A stretch of 64,000 nucleotides of DNA from Leucosporidium creatinivorum (Eukaryota > Basidiomycota > Microbotryomycetes > Leucosporidiales > Leucosporidiaceae): NCBI GenBank assembly GCA_001600635.1, contig BCKL01000005.1, positions 1,142,540 through 1,206,539 of the forward strand, in the 5' to 3' direction. Position 1 is the stretch's first letter. The number at the start of each line of letters is the position of its first letter. Both the position numbers and the translations under genes were made by a program. Of this stretch, positions 9,967 through 22,200 are shown piece by piece. The notes beneath the pieces were generated by a model. The model did not search any database, was not told where the DNA came from, and saw only the letters and a program-made list of their open reading frames with translations.

Positions 9967-11871
9967 ATGCAAGTCGACTCGGCCCTTCCCCCTCCTCGCC
10001 AGTCCCCTTCGCCCTCGCCCGAGCTCGCGGCGTCGACGCTCACGGGCTACGCCTTCCCCAGCGCGCCGCGACCCAGTACCGTTGATGCGATGGACACCTC
10101 CAACCACGGCTCTCTCTACGCGCCCGAAGCCCCCGCCTCCACCGCCATCGCCGAGTACAGCGCTGCTCCCTCCCACGCCAACTTCGCCTACGACGCCACG
10201 ACGACCCACCACTCCACCCCTGGTACCATCTCTGAAAGCCAGCAGCAGCCTCGCTCGATGAGCATGTCGGGCATGGTTACCGGTTTCGAGGGAGTTCGCC
10301 CCAGCTCGAGCGGCGGAGGGCAGATGGGCGGCGAGACGGAGGGCTACAGCGCGCTCGGGAGAGCCATCTCGACTGGTCGCGGAGTTCAACCCGTCATGTC
10401 GGCGTTCCCGTTCTCCGAGTACATGTCGAACGAGGACGGAGATCGCCAGCAGCAGCAGCAGCAGCACCCGAGCACCCCTTCCTCCCTCGGCTTCCACCCT
10501 CCTCCTCCTCCCTCGGCCGCATCTCGCTTTGGTCCTCCTCCTCCTCACCCTCAATACGCCTCTTACCAAGCCCAACAAGCTCAGCAACCCTACGGTCAGC
10601 CTCCTCCTCACCCCGGCTACTCGAGCGTCGCCTCGCATGGCCACCCCGCCGACCACGATGGATGCAGCGGCTGCCTTGAGGAGGAGATGGCTCGTCACCA
10701 CGCCATTGTCGCATCCACCGAGGGTCGCTCTCCCTACGGCGTCAGCGCCGCCCATCGCCCGTACGCTCCCTACAACATGGCCCGCACCACTTCCTCCTTC
10801 TCCGATTCCGAGGCGAGCTACAACTACGGCACCAACACTCATGGTGGAGCCGAGACGGAAGCCGCCTACAGTAGTGCAGCCTACCCCTCGCCCTACTACA
10901 GCGAGGCCGCTTACTACGGCCGCCCCGAGCTCTTCCGTTCGGCGACCTCCTCGAGTGGCTACGGCTTCCCCATGCAGACGAGTCGCAGCGCCCCAGCAGC
11001 TACCAAACGTACGAGTAGCGCCAAGGGAGCGAAAGGACGAGGCGCCAATCGAGGCATCTTCCACCCCTCGCCTCAGTCGATGCTCGCCCCCGGTGCCGTG
11101 CCCTCGGCCGGCTCGCTCTCGAGCAAAGGTCGAGTCGCTGCTTTCCCCGGCACCAACAGCCCAGGCCTGCCTACCGAGGAGGATTTCGCCAGGATGCCAA
11201 CCAAGAGGAGCCGAGGCAGGCGCCCTCCCAGCACTCCCGACCTTCTGCTCAGTCTCAACGGCGAGGACCCCAATGTCAACCCGAGCGAGGCGCAGCTCCG
11301 CTACTGCGGAGTCACCAAGACGGGCAAGCCCAAGAAGATCTTCCTCTGCAAGGTGAGTCGGTCGTGTGGAAGCCTTGACTGTCTCGCTTCGGAGAGCTGA
11401 CCGCCGCCCTCCCTTCGTCGCAGGTCCCCGATTGCGGGAAGGTCTTCAGGCGTAGCGAGCACCTCAAGCGTCACGTTCGCTCTATCCATACCGACGAGAA
11501 GCGTGAGTCTTATGCTCCTCGTCAGTCGAGACTCGAGCTGACCTTCCCTTCTTCCTCGCAGCCTTCCAATGCCAGTGGCCCTCCTGCGGTCGCTACTTCT
11601 CTCGCCACGACAACCTTTCCCAGCATGTAAGCTCTTAAATCTGATCCTACTCGAATATCAGACAGCTGACGGCTCGCTTCTCTCGCAGCTCCGAGTCCAC
11701 CGTGCGCCGAACCAGAGCGACGCCGACTTCTCGGCGCTCCTCGAGCAGTGCTTCGGGCCGCGCGAGGACCGTCGCATCCCCGCTCACCGCCAAAGGGAGC
11801 ACATCTACTACGACGACATCAACGGCGGCATCGACCAGGTTGCCGAGGGAGCCTCCGACTACGACGAGTAG
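9967..11871 (+). CDS. Two-finger C2H2 transcription factor (Msn2/Msn4-type)
   Basis: A nuclear DNA-binding regulator. Exon 1 (9967-11352) is a long low-complexity arm rich in Ser, Pro, Gln, Tyr and His, including short Gln runs near residue 160 and Tyr-rich patches. It ends PKKIFLCK. Exon 2 (11424-11502) gives VPDCGKVFRRSEHLKRHVR and then SIHTDEK. Exon 3 (11562-11626) gives PFQCQWPSCGRYFSRHDNLS then QH, and exon 4 (11689-11871) opens with LRVHR. Together these are two carboxy-terminal Cys2-His2 fingers with a short linker (HTDEKPFQC). The RSEHLKRH and RHDNLSQH recognition helices closely resemble Msn2/Msn4 stress factors, which read AGGGG elements. The protein ends EGASDYDE. Which stress or programme it controls cannot be read from sequence. 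The regulator class is firm; orthology to Msn2/4 is inference. Confidence 0.9.
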
Positions 11872-12294
11872 AACTTGCGCTCGGCGTCCATCCGCTTGGG
11901 TAGGTTTTTTGCCGTTCGCTTCGGTCTCGACGAGCGATCGCTAACCTGTACTCTTCCTACAGCTGGTCCACCATCTCATTTGACCTTTCCCAAAAGTTCT
12001 CGTACCCCTTCCATCGTATTTTAATTCGCGCCATCCCCGTCCCCACCTCTTACCCATGTCCCTATTCACCCCGTCTTAGCTGTAGATACCCATTTGCGCC
12101 TAGTGCTCTCGCTTCTCGTTCTCGTCGTTCGAGGGCGCTTGGGAAATACGATTTCGCGTCTCCTCGATAAAGCAAAGCAGACTGACGGAGAGAGTGCAAA
12201 CGGAAGCAATCGGCGGCCCTCGCCGAACCATCGCCGAGAGAGCAACTCGCTTCAATCGTTTCGAAATCGACACACTATGCCGTCAGAGAGCACC
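11872..12294. other. Convergent 3' regions
   Basis: About 420 bases between the zinc-finger gene and the MYND gene, which face each other. It starts with a GTAGGTTT...CTACAG pair (about 11899-11962) that could be an intron in the zinc-finger gene's 3' untranslated region. After that I see only A/T-richer untranslated sequence. Confidence 0.4.
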
Positions 12295-13422
12295 CTACAG
12301 CTTCTCGATTTTCTCGATCAGCATCTTCTCCCGCCTCGAAGGCTTCATCGCCTGTAGTGGGAGCGAAGAGAGTCGGCTTTAAAATCTCGGCGCTCGGCGC
12401 TCCACCCCTCACCGCCAGAAGAGACGACTCACCGAATCCCAGTGCTCGTCCAACAGCTTGAAGAGACCTTCCTGGATCATCTCCTTAGCACGCTCGGGAG
12501 TAGCCTCGCGAAGGACCTTGTCGACGAAGAGGAGAAGCTGGGGGTCGGGGGGTGAGGGCTTATGGAGCGCCCAGACGAGCGCTTCGCCCCAGCAGGGGTT
12601 GATGGGGAGTGTTGCGAGGTTGATGTTCTTGTAGACATCGTCGAGGTCGAGCCTGAGGATCGAGACTACCCAGCGAGGTCAGCAAATCCCCGCCAGCAAC
12701 GATCCCAAGAAGTGAAATTCGCCGGCTCACAGCGACTGGCGAGTCGCTTCAGCTGATCTCCCAGAACGAGAGCCATGCAAATCGAGTAGCAGCCTGGCGC
12801 GCCTTCGTCCTTCGCCAACGCTCCCATCATGTGATCAATAGCGCCCTCGACTTCGGCGATGTCGAGCTTCTCAGCTAGCGCGAGGTCATCACCAATGTTG
12901 CTGACGGTGACAAAGCTCACACCGAATACACCGTGAGCCGAAGGAGAGGAAGAAGTAGGAGGGGCGATCGATGAGAGATGGACCTCCACAAAGCTGGTCT
13001 GTCGAAGCGAGGAGGGTCGTCCCAGGTGCAGCGCCGAGCGAAGGAAGACCGCGAACTCGGTCACGCTTGCCGGGAACCAGAGTCGGTAGAGCTGATCAAA
13101 TTGTCGGTTGTCTTTCTCCGAGACGGAAGGCGGCCCCATTCGAGAGCAAAAGCGCTTGTGAGCTGGCCATGCTGCCGTCTGCGAATGAGCGATGAAGTTC
13201 GGCGATCGTGAGTGGAAGGCAGAGCATTGAAGTAGAGATGACCCACCTGACACTCCTTCGAGCAGCTGTAACGGAGCATTATGAGCTCATCTCTAGCTTG
13301 TCAGCGACGAGGCAGACGGGGACTCACTACTGCACCCTCCAACACCTGCTACAGGCTTTCAGCGTCCCCTCGAGCAGTTGACGAGGGATTAAGCAGTTAG
13401 AGCAGGTATCACCGAGACTCAT
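12295..13422 (-). CDS. MYND zinc-finger protein
   Basis: The ATG at 13422 starts MSLGDTCSNC, and the MYND zinc-binding signature is assembled over the first exons: CSNC, then ACSRCWRVQ, YCSKECQ and TAAWPAHKRFC. This is the C-x2-C...C-x2-C...YC-x3-C...H-x3-C pattern of MYND fingers, which bind proline-rich partner peptides. The body that follows (FDQLYRLWFPASVTEFAVFL, NIGDDLALAEKLDIAEVEGA, CWGEALVWALHKPSPPD) is of the type seen in fungal MYND-only proteins without a SET domain. The last exon is MKPSRREKMLIEKIEKL with the stop at 12295-12297. I see four or five introns. Estimated length is about 290-310 residues. The function is unknown. It is divergent from PFA4, sharing a 400-base promoter region. 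Confidence 0.82.
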
Positions 13423-13824
13423 TGAGTAATCCTGCTGTAGTCGAGCGAGAGATGAGCAAGAGACGAGAGAGTGGAAGGAGGACAAGGGGGAAATCGAGTC
13501 GAGCTCCGTTCTCTTTCGCCCGAGGAGGGTCCGAGCTCAGAAGGCTCCGCTTTGCAAGAGAGGGTACAGAGTATGAGCAGAGCATCAGAGTGGATTCTGC
13601 AGCGCACGCAGCTCGACAAGCTCTCTGCGAAGCCCGAAGCGGCTGCTCGGCGATGGCTGCGAAGGTCCGGGGGAGCTTAACAGCTCAAATACCTCTCTCG
13701 GGGCTACAATGAGCAGGGATAGAGCTCACCGAGATCTGGAGCCCAACAGCGGAGTCGACTCTGTACTGAAGCGGACCGACTCGAAGCGAAACGAAGCGCG
13801 CGCAGGTTGACTTCACTCCACGAC
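13423..13824. promoter_or_regulatory. Shared divergent promoter region
   Basis: About 400 bases between the start codons of the MYND gene (minus) and PFA4 (plus). It must hold both promoters. I see no recognisable TATA box, no defined regulator site and no additional gene. The short open frames here lack any domain. Confidence 0.4.
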
Positions 13825-15926
13825 ATGAGCCGGCTCGCGGGGAGGCTTTGGTACGTTTCAGAAAGCCAGCAGCTCAGCAAGCGATACAGTTGACTCAATA
13901 GACCTCCTACAGGGTCTCTGGCACGCTACTCCTCATCAGCTTCATCGGCTTCACCTCGCAAGCCTGGATCATCTGGCCCAGCTACCACTCTCGACTCTCG
14001 CGCGAGCTACTGGAGCTTCTGGTACCCTTCAACTTCCTCCTCGCCTTGCTCTACTACAACTACTACCTCTGCGTCGTCACCAATCCGGGTAACGTCCCTT
14101 CAGACTGGGTCAGTTCTCGCTCAAAGAAGGCCGAGGGGAAGAGCTGACGACTCGCACCCGAGTAGAGGCCGAGCGAGAGGGACGAGGATCGTGGTGTGGA
14201 GGTTAAGAAGCTCACGGGAGGGCCACGGTACTGCAGGACGTGTCGAGGTGCGCTTAGGACGCGTCTCTGCTCATTAATCAAGCTAACTCTGACTTCTCAA
14301 CAGCCTACAAACCACCTCGAGCGCATCACTGTCGCAAGTGCAAGACCTGTGTGCTCAAGATGGACCACCACTGTACGTTGCTCATTCCTCGCTAAAGCCG
14401 AAGCTGACACCGCCGCCGCTTGCTTCGCAGGTCCTTGGGTCAACAATTGCGTAGGCCACTCCAACTACAGCCACTTCATTCGCTTCCTCTTCATGGTGGA
14501 CGTCGCCTGCACCTACCACCTCTGGATGATCACCAAACGAGCCTTCGGGACCCTCGCCTTCGCAGTTGGTTCTCCCTTCGCAGCTCTCCCTCGGCGCTTC
14601 TGCTGACCTCTCCTCCCCCTTCAGACTCATCCCACTACACTCCAAGTCGTTATGCTCATCCTCAACTACACCGCATGCGTACCCGTCCTGATGGCCGTCG
14701 GCATGTTCAGCCTCTACCACTTCTGGTGTCTCTTGATGAACACCACAACCATCGAAGGATGGGAGAAGGACAAGGCAGTGACTCTGAGACGGAAGGGCAA
14801 GATCCTCGAGGTGAGTTCTTGACCATCTCTCCTCCCTCGCCTTCACTGACTTTGACTCGGCTCGGCGCTCAGTTTCGCTACCCCTACCACCTCGGCTACT
14901 TCGCCAACGTCCAATCCGTCCTCGGTCGCAATCCACTCTTCTGGTGCTGGCCTCGGAGACGAACGCCCGGCGATGGTCTGCACTACCCCGTCGGGAAGGG
15001 ACTGGGTAAGCTCGTCGATTATCCGCCGAGATGGGGCAAGGAGAAGGCCAAGCAGTCGGATCATGAGGATGAGGAGTCGACGTTGTCGGAGTGGAGTAGT
15101 AGTGAGGATGAGGAGGGCGAGGAGGAGAGACTAATGCAGTGAATGCGAGGGGACGTCGTGTGAGTTGAAGACACGGGCTCGGCGATCGCGATTGATCAAC
15201 CCCCAGCTCTCGCCTCTGAGCTTTAAGCTGACTTCGTCTCTTCGGCCTCGCCCCACAGATCCATCATCGCAGTACGACTGGCCACCACGCGACCCCTACT
15301 CCGCCCAAGAACGAGCCATCGCGCGTGACGCCCGCGAGCGAGCTCGCGCTCGGCTGGCCGCTTCCTCCTCCTCATCCCCCTTCACCGAGGGCGGCCTCCT
15401 CCATCCCTCTTCCACCTCCACCGCCCTAGATCCCTCTTCCACCACTACTCGCCATCGCACCCCCAAACGAGCCAACGTCAGCCCGTATCATCAAGACTAC
15501 GAGGCGCCGGGCTCCTCCTCCTCTTCTTCAGACGACGGCGCCTCCTCCTCAAGCAGCGACCTCGACGAGGAGGATATCCCACTGAGCGATCTGGCTCGTT
15601 ACAGCAGAGGAGATCGCCCACCACCTCCCCCTCCAGCAGTCCGAGTCCGCCGAGGGAGCGAGGGGTATGAAGTCCGCCCTGTGAATCTCAGTCAGCGGCG
15701 GGGGTCGAGCGTCTCTTCGCTTGTCGATGGGGAGGTGGGAGAGGAAGAGGGCTACTCGGATCATTCGTGGGAGGAAGGGAGGATCAGCGAGGGCGAGCTA
15801 GATGCCGAGGGGGATCGGATGAGACGAGGGCCGAGGTATAAGCGCTATGTCGCGGAGGAGGGGAGTGACAGCGAGGGCTCGATGGATAGCATGGAAAGCT
15901 ATTTGGAGGACAATGCCGTGTTGTAA
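13825..15926 (+). CDS. PFA4: DHHC palmitoyltransferase Pfa4
   Basis: An endoplasmic-reticulum protein S-acyltransferase; yeast Pfa4 palmitoylates chitin synthase Chs3. Exon 1 is tiny (MSRLAGRLW from ATG 13825). The membrane segments [20 protein letters not shown] and [19 protein letters not shown] follow, then NPGNVPSDW. The catalytic zinc domain reads [30 protein letters not shown] and [15 protein letters not shown], with the DHHC intact. Two more membrane spans ([20 protein letters not shown] is one) and the [17 protein letters not shown] segment typical of Pfa4 come next. A Ser/Glu-rich tail follows, ending after [13 protein letters not shown] and the Pfa4-like motif [11 protein letters not shown], with the stop at 15924-15926. 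The junction near 15102-15258 is uncertain: a GTGAGG donor would join it in frame as a 157-nt intron, while unspliced message would stop at 15142 after an acidic tail. Confidence 0.9.
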
Positions 15927-16093
15927 AATTCTGCCTGCTTTTCGCATTCGAGGTCGCGCGCCGAGTCGAGCTGAGACTAGAGAGCGAGAGACGATCTTGC
16001 TTGCCAGCCAGCCTCCTCAGTTTTCGAATGGAGGTGTACAAATCCCAGCGTATTAATCCAAGCTATCCATTACTATGGCACCCCTCCCCTCGC

Positions 16094-19074
16094 CTATCCC
16101 TTCGTCACAAAACACCTATACACCTCACTCGCCGCTGCCCCTCCTGCTCCTCCCTCACCAACCACAAACTCGACGACATTCAATCCCCGTCTCGGCACCA
16201 GACTATATCTATGGGTCGGACCCTCGGGTCCTGGCAGTTCCGCCAGGGGCTCGACGAGGACGCCAGCGGGGCGCACGGCGAGTTTGATGGAGGTGGAGGC
16301 GGAGCGGGCGGGGGAGAAGAAGGGGGTCAAGTCGAGACGGGTGCAGGAGGGGGGGAGGGAGAGCGAGTGCTGTTTGAGGGGTGTGTTTAGGAGGATGAGG
16401 GAGGGAGAGGAGGGCGTGGTGGTCAGGAGGAAACGGGTGATGTCTGTTTGCGAATTTGAGCCGAGGGAGGGGGAGGGTCAGCGAGAGAAGGAGGGAGGGT
16501 GGAGGGAAACAGACGTACAAGGTTCCCCCGAGCTCTTCATCCTAGCCACCAGCTTCGGATCGCCGGTATCCAAATTCGTCGGCGCCAGCCCTCCTCCCAA
16601 TCCCCACGCCGCGGGCGGGCTCGGCTCCCCCCCTCCATTCACTCCCACATCCTCATAGCTCGGCGTAGGCTGATTCTCCACCTGCAGAGGCGTGACTCCC
16701 CTCGACCTCGCAGGAGGAAGAGTCGGCAAGGAAGCCAGTGGCTCGGCGCCGGGGATGGCGAAGGGATCGACCATTGGAGGGGGAGGGAGATCGTCCATCT
16801 TGATATCCCCTCCTCCTCCTCCTCCTCCTCCTTCGAGGTCGGCTTGCTGAGCTTGGGGGATGGCGACGAGGGTGGAAGGACCGGCGGCGGAGGAGGTGGG
16901 AGCTTGCGAAGGAGCCCTCGACGGTCCCCTCGATCCCGGCGGCGGAACGGATCCCTCCCCCTCGTAATCATCGCCACTCTCTCCATCCTCGCCACTCTCC
17001 CCTCCTCCACCCCCACCAGCACTAGGGGCGACCGACGATACTCGGCGTTTCTTAGCCGCCGAGGTGCTGGTGGAAGAAGGAGGAGGAGGGATTTCCCCGC
17101 GAGCGATGGCCTCCGCTTCGGCCCGTCGTTTGGCCGTGTTGTACTTGCGAGGGGGGATGAAAGTAGGCGGAACCTCTTTCATCACTTCGGCGAAGTGCAT
17201 CTGTGGCGAGACGAGACGAGGGGAGGGGGGGGGGGGGGGGGGGGAGGGGGGTCAGGTTCGGCGCTCGCTCGGTCATTCGTTCGGGCTCGAGTAAGCGGGG
17301 TGGGGGGAGCGGCAGAGGGAGGGGGGAAAGAGAAGGAGGGGGAAAGTAAGAACTCACCTGCATGATCTGCGCGTCGGTCCAAATGCGCGAGCTCTCTTCG
17401 TTGAAGAACTGAGCGTTGGCAAAGATGAGGTTGACGTCGTCGATGAATTGCTGCACCGAGGTGTAGGCGCGTTTGGTCACTTTGGTCTGCGAGTGGTGGG
17501 GAGCGAAGCGAAGCGGGGTCAGCGAGTCGGCGAGGAGGGAGGGAGGGAGGGAGGAGGAGGAGGAGGAGGAGGAGGAAGAAGCGAAAGGATGAGGAAACGA
17601 ACGGTGACGGTGTCGAACGACATGGGGTGCGTGATGACCTTGTAGTACTCGGCCCACTCCTTCTTATCCGGCAAGCTCTTGAAGCTGTCGGAGATCTTGC
17701 GGCCACTATCCACGCACGCGAGGTCAGTGTTTCATCGGCTCGGGCTCGGCTCTCGCTCGACAGTTGCAAACAAACGCACCTAGCATCCACCAACGCGGTC
17801 GTCTCGGCCAACTTCCTCGTCAACCAAGGCTTGATCGTCGGACCCCTCTTTGCGAAATTGGTGCCGGGGATAGCAGCGGGGAGGGCGAGCTGGAGGGCGG
17901 AGGAAGGGCCAGGGCCCGCTTCGGCGTTGCTGTTGGTGTCCACCGGGGCGTAGTTGACAGGGATGGGCTGAGGGAGGGGAAGGGGCTGCTGTGGTGTCGG
18001 TGGAGATTGGTAGTGGTGTTGGGGGAGGGGAGCAGGCGTGTCGTCGTCTTCGGGCGCTTCGGCTTCGCCCGTGATGTGCGCGTACCATTGCTTGAGGACT
18101 CTCTATGAAGGAGCGCGAGCAAGAGATCTCATCAGCGACTGGAACGGCATGAAGAGAAGCGAGCGACTCGAGAGACAACGAACATGCAGCTTCTTGGCAT
18201 CGAGAAAGATGCCCGACCCGGGAGCGTTGTACCGCTTGGCATTGACGAAGCATTGGTTGAAATCGTTGCGCACTTCGGCGATGGAGGTGTATTCGACTGT
18301 GCGAGAGTGGGTTGAAAGGGGATGAGGTGAGAACGGTCCGTTCTCGGCGATGAGAAAGAGAGGGAAGAGCAACTCACGGCGCTCGAGCTTGGTCCAGATG
18401 TCGTGAAAGCAGACGGGCTTCTTGATGAGGTTGTAGTAGTCGGGAAAGTCGATCCTAGAGGGGAGGTGTACAAACTCGGCATGCAGCAGACGGGGCTGTT
18501 CGGCGTTGCTGGGAGTTGAAGAAGAGGAAGCGTGAGCGGGTCGTTACAAGCGAGCGGAGTAGAGCAGCTGTAGCTTACGAGTGAGGGTCGCGGACGGTGG
18601 TGAGTTTGTCCCAGAGGAGGAGGCCTTTGGTTTGGACGTCTGAGAGAGCCGGAAAGGGTCAGCTAAGGTCGGGTTGAGGCTCGAGCAGGGAGGCTGACCA
18701 GTCCTAGAATGCGGTAGGGGCTGTAGGGGGGTTAGAGATGTGTTAGCTAGATGATCTTGAAGCTGCTAGAGTTGTACCGGAGTGAGAGGAAAGGAAAGGG
18801 AGAGGTGGGGCTTGGCTTGGAAAGAGTCGCGTTGCTGGGAGGTACGTGAGGTGTGTAGGGTGGTAGTTGAAGGTAGAGGAGAGCTGAGCGTAGGGACGTA
18901 GCTGTGTAGGACTGCTGCAGCTGAATGAGGTACAGAAGACCTTACCTTGTGGTCCCCTCCTCCTCCCGAGTCAGGCGAAGTGTGAGTGTGAGATGATCTG
19001 CGACGAGAGGATGAAGGGATGATGAGGGAGGTGTCTAAGCCTCGAGGGTTCTTGAGCCCTAGTCCTAAATCCAT
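16094..19074 (-). CDS. RSC4: Tandem-bromodomain protein, RSC4-like remodeller subunit
   Basis: Likely subunit of an RSC/SWI-SNF-type nucleosome remodeller in the nucleus. The ATG at 19074 starts MDLGLGLKNPRGLD. Bromodomain 1 spans LLLWDKLTTVRDPHSN, DFPDYYNLIKKPVCFHDIW and NDFNQCFVNAKRYNAPGS. Bromodomain 2 spans LPDKKEWAEYYKVITHPMSF, VQQFIDDVNLIFANAQFFN and EESSRIWTDAQIMQ. Each keeps the acetyl-lysine-binding Asn (RYN and FFN). Then comes a Pro/Gly/Ser linker with the basic stretch AAKKRRV. The last exons give a hydrophobic beta-rich carboxy domain (KLAVRPAGVLVEPLAELPG, LVPRRGLNVVEFVVGEGG) like the Rsc4 tail, with the stop at 16094. There are about ten introns. One intron carries a 20-base G run. 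It is divergent from DEF1 by 189 bases. RSC4 identity is inferred from the two adjacent bromodomains plus this tail. Confidence 0.83.
17225..17244. repeat. Homopolymer run of 20 G inside an RSC4 intron
   Basis: Twenty consecutive G on the plus strand, flanked by further G-rich sequence to about 17252. It lies in an intron of the minus-strand RSC4-like gene, where it reads as a C-rich pyrimidine tract between donor and branch site. The exact length is likely unstable and error-prone in sequencing. Confidence 0.9.
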
Positions 19075-19263
19075 TCTGTAGCAGACTAGTCGACAAGAGC
19101 AGCGAATGAGACGAGTCTAAGCTGAGTTGGCGGGGAGCTCGAGCTTCCACCAAGCTCTCACTGAGCTCTCAGTAGTCGCGAGCGGGCTCAGCGCTCTCCC
19201 TCCCCCTTCTCGCTCTCGACTCCCTCTCTCTTCCGATCCTCTCAACTAGTCAGCTACAGCAAC

Positions 19264-22200
19264 ATGTCAAACATTCGAGGACGTGGTCGTGGCCGTGGAG
19301 GGGTCACCTCTGTTACTCCTTCTACTACACACTCACACTCGCGCGACTTTGACGACGACGACAACTTTGACGAGCAGCACGCCTCCCTTCGCTCAAAGTA
19401 CTCGTCCCAACTGTCTACTACCAAGGAATTGTTCCCTGATTGGTCTGATGAGGACATCTTGCAAGCGATTCAAGACGCCAACGGAGACGTAGAGACTACC
19501 ATCCTCCGCATCTCGGAAGGTGCGTGTCTGTTCAGCTCGTCTCTTACTGCCTTCAACGGCTCGCTCTGCTCCCCTACACAAACTGACCCTTATATTCTGT
19601 ACCCTTCTATTTGCTACCTCACTACTCTCCTACACCTCCCACTACTCTCACTCTCACTCTCAACCCTTTGCACCTCCCATCTCTTTCCCCTCTCTCGTCT
19701 CGCTCCCTTCTCCGACGCCCTCCACTCACAACAGGCCACGCTACCCAGTGGGGTGCAGTCACCAAGAAAAAGGTCAAGAAGGAGCAACCTAGCTTCACCC
19801 CTTCCCACCCTACCAACTTCGCCGCCCGTGGAGGCTTTGCTCAGCGCGGCGGTCGCGGTGGTTTCGGTCAGTCCAAATAGCTCCCTCTCTTACACCCTAC
19901 AAAGCTAATCAATCCTATACTCCACTACAACAGAAGGAGGACGTGGTGGACGTGGAGGTGCACGAGGAGGAGTAGCCGGTCGTGGAGGACGAGGAGGCGC
20001 GGCCACCAACGCGACCCCTCGCGCTCCCTTCACCAACGGCGCCGCTCCCGCTTCGGCCAACACCAACAGCAGCACTCCCGCTTCCTTCGCTCCTACCACC
20101 ACTACTTCTACTCCTTCCGCCCCCGCCCCCGCCAACAACCTCTCTGTACCAAAGTGGGGTCCTACCGCCGCCGCCTCTTCCGCCCCTTCGGCTCCCGCCG
20201 TCGAGGGCTCCACCACCCCTCAGGGCTGGGGAGACGTCGCCGCGGCCGCTTCGGCCAAGGCCCCCGCTGGCTCCGAGTGGGGAGCTGCCACCGAGGCTTC
20301 CACCACCGCGACGGTCGGATGGGGAGACGAGTCGCCCAAGCAGAATGGCGACGAGGAGAGGCCCGAGACGCCCGTCGCCAAGATCAATGAGGGATGGGCT
20401 ACGGCTGCTCCTGCTCCTGCTAAGCCCGCTAGCAAGATTATTGCTCCCGGATCCAAGGTCTCGTGGGCTTCCATCGCCAGGTGCGTTTCAAGATCGTTGG
20501 ACTCGGTCGCGATCAGCGAGCTTCTCGCTAACGCTTACTTCGCACAACAGGCCCCCTTCCCCTCCCAAGCCTGTTCTTCCTCCTCCCATTGCCGCCCCCG
20601 CCGCCGCTCCCATCCCTCTCGCAGCACCAGTCGCCGCTCCCGCTCCCGTCGAGGAGCCCGAGCAGCCGCAGCAGCAATCCGCCGCCGCCGCCGAGGAGCC
20701 AGCAGCGCCCATCATCAACCTTCCCTCCCCCGCCGCCGCTCCCGCCAGCAGCAGCGAGACCCCCGCCACCTCGACCTGGAACGAGGCTCCCGCTTCGTCG
20801 TCGCTCGACCCTTGGGGAGCGGCTACCAACCCCGCTCCTCTCGCTCCTGGAGAGGGATGGGCCGACGCCGTCGTCGCTGCCAACGAGCACCAGCAGCAGC
20901 CCGCCTCCACCGCCGAGGTCGAGGCGCACCTTCCTCCCAACGACATCAACGCCGCTGGACCTATCGAGGTTTCGACCCCCGCCGCCAACGCCGAGGAGTC
21001 GTCGGCTTCGGCCTCGACTCCCGCTCCCGCTGCCGAGCCCGTCGAGCAGCAGTCGTCGGCGCAGGACAAGAGCGTCGGTGCTGGACCTCCTGGATTCCCA
21101 CCAAAGCGCGCCTCGAACGCTCGTCCTCAACAGCAGGAGGCCGTCGTTCTCCCCGGCGCCTCCTCCGAGCGCCCCATCGACGTTCAGTTCGGTAGCCTCT
21201 CCCTCTTTGATGGACAGTCGTCCTTCAACCAGGAGGCGCCCGCCAAGGATGCTCCTCAACAGCAGCAGGCCCAGCAGGGGTATGTCGTTCTCTCGCTCTT
21301 CGTCGGCCGAGAGGTCTCGTCGCTGACGCTCTTCGATTTCCCACAGCTTCTCGCAGGAGGCTCCTCTGCAGCAATACCAGCAACAGCAGCAGCAGCCCGA
21401 GCAGCACCAGCAGGAGCAGCACCACGCCAGCCAGCACGAGCAGGGCGTTCAAACCTCCTTCTCGCAGCCCCCTCCCAACCTCTTCAACCAGCAAAACGCC
21501 TTCTCGCGCTACCCCGCTGCTTCCTCGCCCTACGCCCAGCACCAGCAGCAGCAATACCAGCAGCAGCACCAGCAGCAGCACCAACAGCAGCAGCAGCAGC
21601 AGCAGCCCGAGGACCACTCGGCCGCCGCGCCTTCCCCTTACGCCCCCTTCAAGCCCGAGCACACCGTCTCGTCGCCTTACTTCCAACACCCGGCCGCTTC
21701 CCACTCGCCTGCTCCTGGTCAGGCCCCTCAGGCCCCTCAGCAGTCGGCGTACGGCGCCTTCAACTCGGTCCCCCAGCAGGCGCCTGGACAGCCGAACGCT
21801 TTCGCTTCGAGCCAGAGCGACTACTCGGCTCTGTACGGCCAGGATGCTCTTCGCAACATGGTGCGGTTTCGCTTTCTCCACTTTCTCAATCCGTGAAACG
21901 CTCGCTGAACTTACATCTCTCAATCGCCGGAAACAGGGCTTCTACGACGCCTACGGCCAAGGCGCTCCCGCCAACGCCTTCCAGAACCCTTCGCCCCTGC
22001 CCCGCAGCGATGACCCCACCTCGTCGGCTTCGCACACCCCTGCGCCCGTCACCCCTCAGCCCCAGGCTGGCGGTCAGCACCAGCAGATCCCCGGCCAGCA
22101 GGCTCAGCAGCACCAGCAGCAGCAGCAGCCGTACGGCATGATGCCTTACTACTCGCCTTACCCCTTCTACCAGTCGTGCGTTTCTGCTTCCCTCCGCGAC

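Noticed and set aside
9853-11064. A 403-codon minus-strand frame rich in Gly, Val and Arg
   Set aside because: It is the mirror of the low-complexity exon of the C2H2 gene. It has no domain, and its composition is that of an antisense frame.
19982-22141. A 719-codon plus-strand frame across DEF1
   Set aside because: It runs through DEF1 introns in another frame for much of its length. DEF1 exons with conserved CUE and terminal sequence explain the region.
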